Assembly (NCBI GenBank): GCA_902806105.1 | Contig: CADCVI010000225.1 | Span: 1-20,634 of the forward strand | Origin: an uncultured Rubrobacteraceae bacterium | GTDB lineage: Bacteria; Actinomycetota; Rubrobacteria; Rubrobacterales; Rubrobacteraceae | Reading direction: 5' to 3' | Length of the DNA: 20,634 nt | Shown here: positions 1 through 6,231 of the stretch, one piece after another | Layout of the letters: the number at the start of each line of letters is the position of its first letter | Numbering within the stretch: the stretch's first letter is position 1 | The notes under the pieces: generated by a model | Told to the model about the DNA's origin: nothing | What the model saw: only the letters and a program-made list of their open reading frames with translations | Database searches by the model: none | Translations under genes and position numbers: made by a program

Positions 1-631
1 CACCCCCGAACTCCCCGCCGGAGCTCCCCACGATGACCGTGTTCTTCACGACGAGGGGGGCGACGGTAGCGCTCTCGCCGGCCCGCACGTCGCCGTGCAC
101 GGTGTCCCAGATCATCTCGCCGGTCTCGGCATCGAGCGCGACGACGTGGGCGTTCAGGGTGGCGACGAAGACCTTCCCCTCCGCCACGGCGACCCCGCGG
201 TTCACGTTGCCGCAACAGAGCGAGACGTCGAACGGGATCGCGTGCTTGTATTGCCACAGCTGCTTCCCCGTCCGGGCGTCGACGGCCCAGACCCAGCCAT
301 CCCAGCCCGAGACGTACATGACCCCGTCTACGACGATCGGGGTAGCCTCGAACGCGTACGTCGACGGGCCCGCGTGAAGGCCCTGCGAGCCGAACTGGAA
401 CACCCACGCCGGAGTGAGGCGCTTGACGTTCTCCGTGTTGATCTGGTCAAGCTTGCTGTACCGATTCCCATCGTAGGCACCGTAGTACGTGAGCCAGTTC
501 TCCGGCTCCGAGCGGGCATCCAGGATGCGCTCGTACGTGACTTCCTTCGCTACCGGCGGGGCGCTCCCGATCTGTTGAGTCGCACTTCCGAGCTTGATTG
601 CCGGGGGTGCGTCTACATATTCCTGCGTCAA
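1..631 (-). CDS. PQQ-dependent alcohol dehydrogenase, N-terminal part (runs off window)
   Basis: This is the first 210 or so residues of a pyrroloquinoline-quinone beta-propeller dehydrogenase of the methanol/ethanol type; its C-terminus lies beyond position 1. The N-terminal family signature (NWLTYYGAYDGNRYSKLDQI, then TPAWVFQFG) is clear, followed by propeller blades (VDGVMYVSGWDGWVWAVDA) and the adjacent cysteine pair in SLCCGNVNRGVAV that forms the vicinal disulfide over PQQ in known enzymes. Later blade residues SSGGEFGG end the visible part. The start is TTG at 631, chosen because AAGGGGAG lies five bases upstream; it begins 13 bases after the cupredoxin-like gene, so the two are co-transcribed. 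No hydrophobic signal peptide is visible at this start, which is odd for a family that normally works outside the membrane. Substrate and metal (Ca or lanthanide) cannot be judged because those residues are outside the window. Confidence 0.93.
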   Translation of the reverse strand, partial: MTQEYVDAPPAIKLGSATQQIGSAPPVAKEVTYERILDARSEPENWLTYYGAYDGNRYSKLDQINTENVKRLTPAWVFQFGSQGLHAGPSTYAFEATPIVVDGVMYVSGWDGWVWAVDARTGKQLWQYKHAIPFDVSLCCGNVNRGVAVAEGKVFVATLNAHVVALDAETGEMIWDTVHGDVRAGESATVAPLVVKNTVIVGSSGGEFGG

Positions 632-644
632 CCGACTCCCCTTT

Positions 645-1118
645 CTATACTCGTGGCTGTGCTGGGCGGTCGAGGCGAGCCTCCTGCGGAGTATCCCCGA
701 GCACTACGATCGCGCCGAACAGGCCCTTACCTTCGTCGTTGCCCACGTTGGAGCTGTACCAGTAGTAGCCCGGGCCGTCGAGGTTGATGCTGGCCGTTCC
801 TCGTGAAAAGTTCGGCAGCCACAGCCATACATAGTCACCGTTGCTCGGCAAGAGCGCGCAGTGAGTGTTCGTGTCGTCGTTCAAGAACTCGAGCTCGATA
901 TCGCCCCCATGGGGCACGACGAGGATCGAGGGCTCGTAGATCAACTCGTCTTCCGGGATCCGGATCGTGGCGCGCATAACGCCGTCGGATCCCTCCTCGG
1001 CGTGCCCGAGGCCTCCTCCGTGAGTGAGCAGTCGACCTATCGTCGCCCTGTTTTGTTTGTCCAGACCAAGCTCGCTTACCATCTCGGATAGCGATTGCTT
1101 CTCGTCGGCGGTGGTCAT
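645..1118 (-). CDS. Cupredoxin-like PQQ-dehydrogenase partner (MSMEG_3727-like)
   Basis: A 157-residue protein upstream of and co-directional with the PQQ dehydrogenase. Residues 48-140 look like a cupredoxin beta-sandwich: strands IRIPEDELIYEPSILVVPHGG and IELEFLND, then NTHCALLP (H86), and a C-terminal GPGYYWYSS...KGLFGAIVVL block in the place of the usual Cys-His-Met copper loop. There Cys is replaced by Ser (S122), the loop His is missing (N124/N127) and Met is Leu (L133), so a normal type-1 copper site is not formed. It resembles the actinobacterial PQQ-associated proteins I recall under the name MSMEG_3727; that family assignment is from memory. Start ATG 1118 is preferred over ATG 1148 because AAGGAGG sits eight bases before it. 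No signal peptide is visible. A redox or structural partner role for the dehydrogenase is inferred from the operon. Confidence 0.8.
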   Translation of the reverse strand: MTTADEKQSLSEMVSELGLDKQNRATIGRLLTHGGGLGHAEEGSDGVMRATIRIPEDELIYEPSILVVPHGGDIELEFLNDDTNTHCALLPSNGDYVWLWLPNFSRGTASINLDGPGYYWYSSNVGNDEGKGLFGAIVVLGDTPQEARLDRPAQPRV

Positions 1119-1182
1119 CGGCTTGCCCTCCTTCCCTGGGTTCCCCAACCCTTTGCAAGGAATAATGTAAAAACACCCTGGG

Positions 1183-1227
1183 TCAAAACCCGACTCTGGT
1201 GGTCGCCAGCGGCTTTGTGGTCGCCAT
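1183..1227 (-). CDS. Possible 14-aa leader peptide ORF
   Basis: A 14-codon ORF (MATTKPLATTRVGF) with a strong GGGAGGAGG site, ending 64 bases before the cupredoxin-like gene. Its ribosome-binding and start region is a near copy of that of the gene itself. The peptide is internally repetitive (ATT-KPL-ATT, from a 10-base TGGCGACCAC repeat). It lacks the Glu-x3-Tyr of PqqA, so it is not the PQQ precursor. It may be a translated leader or a decayed duplicate of the gene's 5' end; expression is unproven. Confidence 0.3.
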   Translation of the reverse strand: MATTKPLATTRVGF

Positions 1228-1245
1228 CGGCTCGACCTCCTCCCT

Positions 1246-1284
1246 TAGTTTCCCCAACTAGTTTCCCCAACTAGCTTTCCCAAC
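1246..1284 (-). repeat. Three tandem 13-bp repeats in the PQQ-operon leader
   Basis: Units at 1246-1258, 1259-1271 and 1272-1284. On the minus strand they read GTTGGGGAAACTA twice, and GTTGGGAAAGCTA for the outermost, slightly diverged copy. They lie directly upstream of the ribosome-binding site of the 14-codon ORF. A related GTTGGGGAA occurs once at 1141-1149 before the cupredoxin-like gene. Repeats of this kind could bind a regulator on DNA or RNA, or be slippage products. Confidence 0.8.
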
Positions 1285-1304
1285 GCTTCGGACGGTACCA
1301 TACA

Positions 1305-1310
1305 AATATA
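1305..1310 (-). promoter_or_regulatory. Candidate -10 box for the PQQ/cupredoxin operon
   Basis: Minus-strand TATATT, in the only AT-rich patch of the intergenic region, about 20 bases upstream of the 13-bp repeats. No convincing -35 hexamer is seen at normal spacing, so an activator or alternative sigma factor would be needed. Confidence 0.25.
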
Positions 1311-1431
1311 TCGGGGGCAACGTCTCACCCACGGGGCAAGCCCTCCACCCATGCAGTTGCTTTATTCACTAGCGCGACGCTGCATACTTCGGGAGATGAC
1401 CCGACAGCCCAGCCTCCAGGAGAACGAAGTC

Positions 1432-1467
1432 ATGTCGATGCATGCACAATTGCTAGGGCACGGGTAG
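1432..1467 (+). CDS. Possible 11-aa ORF coupled to the MFS gene
   Basis: ATG 1432 has a good AGGAGA site (1418-1423) at eight bases, and the ORF (MSMHAQLLGHG) stops with TAG two bases before the GTG start of the MFS transporter, which itself lacks a good site. This arrangement fits translational coupling through a short upstream ORF. The alternative is that a one-base indel separates the true ATG from the transporter frame. Confidence 0.3.
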   Translation: MSMHAQLLGHG

Positions 1468-1469
1468 AG

Positions 1470-2672
1470 GTGCGTCCCTCTTCGACGAGTTTTGCCCTAC
1501 GTTCCAGGTCCTTCGGGATCTTCGCGGCCGGGAACCTGGTAAGCCAGACGGGCGAGTGGATGACCCTGGTCGCTCTGAACTGGGCGGTGCTCGAGTTTAC
1601 AGGCTCCGCGTTGTACCTGGGCTTGATCAATGCCTGTCGTATGCTTCCTGCTTTCTTGCTTAGCGTCCCGGCCGGCGTACTGGCGGACCGGACCGACCGC
1701 CGAAAGCTTTTGATCCTGCTGCAAGCCGGGATCATGCCTTCGACGTTCTGCGTCGGGTACTTGCTGGCGGCGGATAGCCCGTTCTGGCTGCTGGCCATCG
1801 TGGTGACCCTGCGCTCGGCCCTGATGGCCGTGGTCATCCCGGTTCGTAACTCCCTGATCCCGAACCTGGTCCCGGAGGGCCAGGTAGCCAGCGCGGTTGC
1901 GGTCGACAGCGGCGTGCGGAACCTTTCTCGCATCGCGGGACCGGCGATCGCCGGAGCCTTGCTGGCCGTGACGGACGTCGCGGACGTGTTCTGGATCAGC
2001 GGGGGTAGCATCGTGGCCGTGCTGATCTCCCTGTTCGTCGTTCGCCCGGAATCCAGCAGGGACGCCGTCTCCAACAGCGTAAGAGCGGATATCCGGGAGG
2101 CGGCCGTTTACGTGAAGGAAAGTCCGTCCGTTCAGTCTCTTCTGATCCTTGCCGTGGTGCCCATGGTGTTCGCGTTCCCTTACACCGCCATGATGCCGCT
2201 GTTCGTGGAGGATCTCCTGCAACTTGGACCGGAAGGGGTAGGTATCCTGCTCTCGGTCGCCGCGGCGGGCGCCCTCGTAGGATCGGTGTGGCTGTCCCTG
2301 CGTAGGAGAACGGAAGGGGCTGGAAGATGGCTCGTGTGCTCGACCATCGGCTTTGGCCTGTTCCTACTCCTGTTTATGATCGCGGAAACCCTCGTCACGG
2401 CAGCGGTGATGATATTCCTGGTGGGGCTCGCCAGCTCGACGTACCGCACGATGAGCCGCGTCACCCTCCAGACGCGGGTGCCGGATCGGCTCCGTGGCCG
2501 AATCATGAGCATCGCGCTGATGGATAGAGGCCTGATGCCGCTCGGAGCGATCCTGATCGGCGCCGTCGCCGAATGGGCAGGCGCCCTGTGGGCCGGGGTG
2601 ACCATGGGGGGCGGCTGCATTGCCGTCACGCTGGTGGTCCTCGCCGCCAGACGGCAGATCTGGAGCTTGTAG
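1470..2672 (+). CDS. MFS transporter, MFS_3/EntS-like exporter family
   Basis: A 400-residue polytopic membrane protein of usual length for the major facilitator superfamily. The N-terminus (SRSFGIFAAGNLVSQTGEWM) is typical of the MFS_3 group that includes the enterobactin exporter EntS and many drug exporters. The conserved loop 2-3 motif GVLADRTDRRK is at residues 69-79, and a basic loop DRLRGRIMSI recurs in the second half. About 10-12 hydrophobic segments are visible. It most likely exports a small molecule by proton antiport; the substrate is unknown. GTG 1470 is the only sensible start in frame, but it has no clear Shine-Dalgarno and follows an 11-codon ORF by two bases. It stands alone on the plus strand, divergent from the PQQ operon. 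Confidence 0.9.
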   Translation: MRPSSTSFALRSRSFGIFAAGNLVSQTGEWMTLVALNWAVLEFTGSALYLGLINACRMLPAFLLSVPAGVLADRTDRRKLLILLQAGIMPSTFCVGYLLAADSPFWLLAIVVTLRSALMAVVIPVRNSLIPNLVPEGQVASAVAVDSGVRNLSRIAGPAIAGALLAVTDVADVFWISGGSIVAVLISLFVVRPESSRDAVSNSVRADIREAAVYVKESPSVQSLLILAVVPMVFAFPYTAMMPLFVEDLLQLGPEGVGILLSVAAAGALVGSVWLSLRRRTEGAGRWLVCSTIGFGLFLLLFMIAETLVTAAVMIFLVGLASSTYRTMSRVTLQTRVPDRLRGRIMSIALMDRGLMPLGAILIGAVAEWAGALWAGVTMGGGCIAVTLVVLAARRQIWSL

Positions 2673-2715
2673 ATCCCGACGATCTCCATGAGCCGGCGCT
2701 CACCAAGGGTACGGG

Positions 2716-2735
2716 CCTCACCCCGGCGGTGGAGG
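2716..2735 (+). terminator. Hairpin downstream of the MFS gene
   Basis: CCTCACC (2716-2722) pairs with GGTG-G-AGG (2728-2735) around a five-base loop, with one bulged G. There is no T-tract after it, so an intrinsic terminator role is only tentative. Confidence 0.25.
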
Positions 2736-2798
2736 GCCTGAGTCGAGGGCTATCCCGCTGGCCTAAAAGAACCCTGCGCACAAGCAGTAGATGGCGAT

Positions 2799-2804
2799 TA
2801 TGCT
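2799..2804 (+). promoter_or_regulatory. Candidate -10 box for the dipeptidase gene
   Basis: TATGCT in the spacer between the MFS and dipeptidase genes; no good -35 is seen. A start near 2811 would give a leader of about 160 bases containing the hairpins noted at 2835-2921. Confidence 0.25.
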
Positions 2805-2834
2805 ACCGTCCGTTCGGTCCTCTCGACCCGTAGA

Positions 2835-2921
2835 GAAGGCTGCATGCGGCCTTCGGATCGGGAGGATGTTCGCTATCCGGGTGGGGGGCAGCTTGGGTTG
2901 CAATACTCAAGCCGTCGGCTT
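2835..2921 (+). other. Hairpin-rich leader of the dipeptidase gene
   Basis: GAAGGC (2835-2840) pairs perfectly with GCCTTC (2849-2854). Downstream, GCTTG (2891-2895) can pair with CAAGC (2908-2912), and AAGCC (2909-2913) can instead pair with GGCTT (2917-2921), so the last two are mutually exclusive. No known riboswitch class is recognised. Confidence 0.35.
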
Positions 2922-2969
2922 CAGCGCTCTGCAAGATAAGGGTGCGTCGTAGAGAAGGGAGATTGTCAT

Positions 2970-4028
2970 ATGGGTCGGGATGGATTTCCGGTAGTCTTCG
3001 ATGGCCACAACGATGTACTGGTAAGGCTCGGCGGGCCGGATGGGGGCGGACCCGGCGCGTTCTTCGAGCGCGGCGACGGGGGCCACCTGGATCTGCCCAG
3101 GGCACGGGAGGGGGGCTTCGGGGGCGGCTTCTTCGCCGTCTGGGTCCCCTCTCCCAAGGAGCAGGCGCCCGAACCGGCGTCCGGACAGACCCCGAGGGCG
3201 CTCCCGCGGGCGCTTGATCCCGCGTACGCGTTGAGCCTATCGATGGCCGCTACTGCCACGCTGTTCAAGATCGAGGATCGCTCGGACGGAAAGTTCCGGG
3301 TCGTCCGCACCGCCGCCGAACTGCAACGGTGCATGGACGAAGGAGTAATGCCGGCGGTGCTCCACTTCGAGGGGGCCGACGCGATCGATACCGACCTCGA
3401 CATGCTGCACGTGCTCTACCGGGCAGGGCTGCGCTCGCTGGGCCTCGTCTGGGGCCGGCCGAACGCCTTTGCCGAGGGGGTCGCCGTGCACTTCCGGCGC
3501 TCGCCGGATACGGGGCCGGGGCTGACCGAAGCCGGTAGGGAACTGGTTCGCGCCTGCAACGACCTCCGCATCATGATCGATGTGTCCCACCTGAACGAGC
3601 GAGGCTTCTGGGACGTGGCGGCTCTGACGGATGCCCCGCTCGTTGCGACCCACTCGAACGCGTACGCCCTCTGCGCCTCCACCCGAAACCTCACGGACCC
3701 CCAGCTCGACGCCATAGCCGCCTCCGACGGGATGGTCGGCCTCAACTTCGCGGTCAACTTCCTCCGTGAGGACGCGGCCCGGGATGCAAACACCCCCCTG
3801 GAAGTGATGGTCCGGCAGATCGACTACCTGGTAGAGCGAGTCGGGATCGACAGGGTCGGCTTCGGCTCCGACTTCGACGGGGTTCTGATCCCGCAGGAGA
3901 TAGGTGACGCTTCGGGCCTGCCGAAGCTGATGTCGGCGCTCCGCGACCGGGGCTACGACGACGGAGCGCTCCGAAAGCTCGCTCACGAAAACTGGGTCCG
4001 TATCCTGCGCACGACCTGGGGTGAGTAG
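2970..4028 (+). CDS. Membrane dipeptidase family protein (peptidase M19)
   Basis: A 352-residue zinc dipeptidase of the renal-dipeptidase family, which cleaves dipeptides (including ones with D-residues) through a binuclear zinc site in a TIM barrel. The ligands and active-site motifs are all present: DGHND (H13, D15), HFEGAD with the bridging E134, DVSH (H207), ATHSN (H228), the substrate-binding Arg region CASTRN (R239) and GFGSDFDG with catalytic D301. Length is usual for bacterial members. No signal peptide is seen, so it is probably cytoplasmic despite the family name. The ATG is preceded by AAGGGAG. It is a single-gene unit with its own leader. A role in turnover of cell-wall or dietary dipeptides is possible, but the natural substrate cannot be told from sequence. 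Confidence 0.95.
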   Translation: MGRDGFPVVFDGHNDVLVRLGGPDGGGPGAFFERGDGGHLDLPRAREGGFGGGFFAVWVPSPKEQAPEPASGQTPRALPRALDPAYALSLSMAATATLFKIEDRSDGKFRVVRTAAELQRCMDEGVMPAVLHFEGADAIDTDLDMLHVLYRAGLRSLGLVWGRPNAFAEGVAVHFRRSPDTGPGLTEAGRELVRACNDLRIMIDVSHLNERGFWDVAALTDAPLVATHSNAYALCASTRNLTDPQLDAIAASDGMVGLNFAVNFLREDAARDANTPLEVMVRQIDYLVERVGIDRVGFGSDFDGVLIPQEIGDASGLPKLMSALRDRGYDDGALRKLAHENWVRILRTTWGE

Positions 4029-4059
4029 GGGGCGATGAACCCCGTTCTCCGGTTCCCCC
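4028..4059 (+). terminator. Hairpin at the end of the dipeptidase gene
   Basis: GGGGG (4028-4032) pairs with CCCCC (4055-4059) and GAACC (4037-4041) with GGTTC (4051-4055), sharing one C. The structure starts at the last base of the stop codon. No T-tract follows, so termination strength is uncertain. The following stretch to the OsmC gene holds no gene I can support. Confidence 0.4.
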
Positions 4060-4210
4060 GCAATCTGACGATCGAGTAGCGTCAACGCTGCCGCCGTGCC
4101 CGGCGCGACCGCGCAACTCGGACCCCTACCGGGACGGCGTTCAAACGCGGCGCGACAGGGCCGGGCGGAACCGTACTCCGAGCCGGTGCGGGTGTTCTGT
4201 CGGCGTATAA

Positions 4211-4225
4211 GCCTCCCCGGAGGGC
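4211..4225 (-). terminator. Weak hairpin downstream of the OsmC gene
   Basis: GCCTC (4211-4215) and GAGG(G)C (4220-4225) form a short stem 20-30 bases past the OsmC stop, followed on the minus strand by CTTATACG. It is a weak candidate for the end of the minus-strand OsmC transcript. Confidence 0.25.
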
Positions 4226-4242
4226 GGTTGCGACAGGGCTCT

Positions 4243-4773
4243 CTAGGAGGTTAGCGTCTCCCGGACCCACTCCGTTTCTAGCCTCGGCGGCTTCGCGAGG
4301 GTCTGGAGGACGACGCAGTACTGCTCGGTCTTCTCGTGGAGGGCGTCGATCTGCTCCGTCGTCGCCTCCGGGGCGTCGACCTTGAGGACGAGGCGTATCT
4401 CCTCGAAGCCCACCGGGGCGTCCTTCGCGAGGCCCAGGGTGCCGGCGAGGTCCAGGGTGCCCTCGGTGACCACCTCGATGCTCTTCGTGGGGACGCCCAT
4501 CGCGGTCGCGACCATCTGGCAGGTGATCTGGGCGCAAGCGGCGAGCGCCCCGAGCAGGAGGTCGCCCGAGCAGGCAGCCGTTCCCATGCCGCCTACCCCG
4601 GCGTGCGCCTCTGCCTCGTAGACCGCGCGCCCGATGTCCACGGAGCAGGACATCGGGGTATCCGTCTCGCTCCCGCTCGCCCGCAGCGTTATGCGGGAGG
4701 AGCCCGGCTCGTCGCGGTACCTCTGCTTGAGGGGCTTCTGGATGGATCTCAGGTCCGTGCTGCTCATGCTCAC
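4243..4773 (-). CDS. OsmC family peroxide-reducing protein
   Basis: A 176-residue OsmC/Ohr-superfamily protein. These are thiol-dependent hydroperoxide reductases, usually dimers in the cytoplasm. The two family cysteines are visible: C80 in the helix GALAACAQITC, and C133 in EQYCVVLQTL; further cysteines at 43, 68 and 85 are not part of the usual pair. The long N-terminal section (residues 1-60) with the strands around RITLRASG and the charged C-terminal strand RLETEWVRETL fit the family fold. GTG 4773 is taken as the start, with ATG 4767 as an alternative; neither has a strong ribosome-binding site. It lies 82 bases downstream of egtD on the same strand, suggesting a shared thiol/oxidative-stress theme. 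Whether it reduces organic hydroperoxides as Ohr does is not decided by the sequence. Confidence 0.92.
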   Translation of the reverse strand: MSMSSTDLRSIQKPLKQRYRDEPGSSRITLRASGSETDTPMSCSVDIGRAVYEAEAHAGVGGMGTAACSGDLLLGALAACAQITCQMVATAMGVPTKSIEVVTEGTLDLAGTLGLAKDAPVGFEEIRLVLKVDAPEATTEQIDALHEKTEQYCVVLQTLAKPPRLETEWVRETLTS

Positions 4774-4855
4774 CGCCGTGTGTCTGGCTTGTTCGTCCGC
4801 CCCACTATACCTGCGGTAGCGCTACACGCTACGCACGGCCTCGCCGCGCAGGTTC

Positions 4856-5869
4856 CTATGCACGCCCGAGTGCGAGGCCGAAGAGGTCGTCGGGGTCGGT
4901 GTAGAGCTCCAGCAGTTCGAAGCCCACCTCGCCGAACACGTCCCTCGCGGATTCGAGGGTGAACTTCGTGCTGATCTCCGTTCGCATCCCCTCCCCGGCC
5001 TCGAAACCGACCTCTATCCCGAGCGCCTCGACGGGCATCTTTTGGGCGACCTCCGAGTGGAGCCACATTTCGATGCGGGACTCCTCGCGGTTGAAGACCG
5101 AGCGGTGCTCGAAGAGCGCGGGGTCGAAGCTCGCGCCAAGCTTCTCGTTGAGGACGAGGAGGAGGTTCTTGTTGAACTCGGCCGTGATCCCCTCGGCGTC
5201 GTCGTAGGCGGCCTCCAGGACCGCCGGGTCCTTGACGAGGTCCATGCCGACGAGGAGGTGGTCGCCCTCGCTGAGCCCGGCCCGCAGCTTGCCGAGAAAC
5301 TCGCGGCGCTTGCCGGGGGTGAAGTTGCCGAGGGTGCCGCCCAGGAAGATGACGAGCCTCCCGCCGCCCCCGTTGTCGCTGGAGAAGACCCTTTCGAGGG
5401 GCCCCTCGAAGTCGCCGACGAAACCGTGGATGTCGAGCTTCGGGTACTCCTCAAGGAGCCTCAAGGCGCTCCCCTCCAGCGCGCTCTCGCTGACGTCGAG
5501 CGGCACGTAGCGGAACGGGTCGACCTCCTCGGAGGCCATCGCGTCCAGAAGGACGCGCGTCTTCGAGGCGGAGCCGCTCCCGAGCTCGACAAGCTCCCGG
5601 CAGCGGGTACGCTCCACGATCTCCCGGGACCTCGCCTCCAGGATCGAGGCCTCCGTGCGGGTCTGGTAGTACTCGGGGAGCCCCGTTATGTCCTCGAAAA
5701 GCTCGGAGCCACGCTCGTCGTAGAAATACTTGGGCCACGCGGAGAGATCCTTCGGGCTGGAGAGCAGGCCCTTTCGCACGTTCTCCGCCATCCTCCCGGG
5801 GTCCACCCCGGAATCGCCGAGACGCTCGATTCTGGCCCTGTCCGCCTCCCAGATCATGCCGGTCCCCAC
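4856..5869 (-). CDS. egtD: EgtD-like L-histidine N-alpha-methyltransferase
   Basis: A 337-residue SAM-dependent methyltransferase of the EgtD (Methyltransf_33) family, which trimethylates histidine to hercynine, the first step of ergothioneine synthesis. The SAM motif ELGSGSASKTR is at 95-105, with D125 (PLDVSESAL) and IFLGGTLGNF at 174-183. Counterparts of the histidine-binding residues known from the mycobacterial enzyme are seen: N182, Y222 (AAYDDAEGITAEFN) and the E-x-S pair in RTEISTKF (E288, S290). The start is GTG 5869, with TAGGAG six bases upstream; an in-frame ATG lies at 5857. No egtB, egtA, egtC or egtE is next to it in the window, so either the rest of the pathway is elsewhere or the gene acts alone. 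Length is close to the usual 320 residues. Confidence 0.93.
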   Translation of the reverse strand: MGTGMIWEADRARIERLGDSGVDPGRMAENVRKGLLSSPKDLSAWPKYFYDERGSELFEDITGLPEYYQTRTEASILEARSREIVERTRCRELVELGSGSASKTRVLLDAMASEEVDPFRYVPLDVSESALEGSALRLLEEYPKLDIHGFVGDFEGPLERVFSSDNGGGGRLVIFLGGTLGNFTPGKRREFLGKLRAGLSEGDHLLVGMDLVKDPAVLEAAYDDAEGITAEFNKNLLLVLNEKLGASFDPALFEHRSVFNREESRIEMWLHSEVAQKMPVEALGIEVGFEAGEGMRTEISTKFTLESARDVFGEVGFELLELYTDPDDLFGLALGRA

Positions 5870-5906
5870 ACGGATCTCCTACCCTCGCTTAAAGCAACAA
5901 GTGCAA

Positions 5907-5912
5907 ATGATA
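5907..5912 (-). promoter_or_regulatory. Candidate -10 box for egtD
   Basis: Minus-strand TATCAT, about 38 bases before the egtD GTG, in a locally AT-rich stretch. It would give a 5' leader of about 30 bases. No strong -35 is present at normal spacing. Confidence 0.35.
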
Positions 5913-6231
5913 CACAAACCCCGACCAACCTCCCCCTGTCGTGCCATCCGCAACTCGGTGAGATCGCCTCCAAGGGTTCCTCTGTCGTGCTCTGCCCACG
6001 AAGGAGCGGACTTCTGTCGCGACGAGCGTTCCGAGTACCTGAACCACTACTGGAACCGATGGAAGGAGCGCGACACTTTCAAGCGGGCGACGGCGGGAGC
6101 GGCCTGGGAAGGCTCGATTACTCCGTAACCCGTCCCGACGACTCTTGCCCCAAGGTTGCTTGCCGGAGGGAGTGCAGCAGAAGTCGGAGGGTTGCGGGGA
6201 GCGCAGGGGTTCCCACGCGGGTCTCGGAAGG
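5913..6231. other. Gene-poor spacer between egtD and the PLD gene; possible coding remnant
   Basis: No intact gene is supported here. On the plus strand, 6034-6126 reads EYLNHYWNRWKERDTFKRAT and a few further residues to a stop, a stretch rich in Trp/Tyr and faintly like the C-terminal helices of a glutathione S-transferase. There is no start with a ribosome-binding site, so at most this is a gene remnant. Confidence 0.25.

Noticed and set aside
1183..1227. The 14-codon ORF as the PQQ precursor peptide PqqA
   Set aside because: It lacks the Glu-x3-Tyr pair needed for PQQ formation and no other pqq gene is next to it.
4152..4239. GCGACAGGGC twice in the dipeptidase-osmC spacer, and CGCGACAGGG again near 14341
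   Set aside because: Considered as a dispersed repeat family, but flanking bases do not align and short GC-rich words recur by chance.
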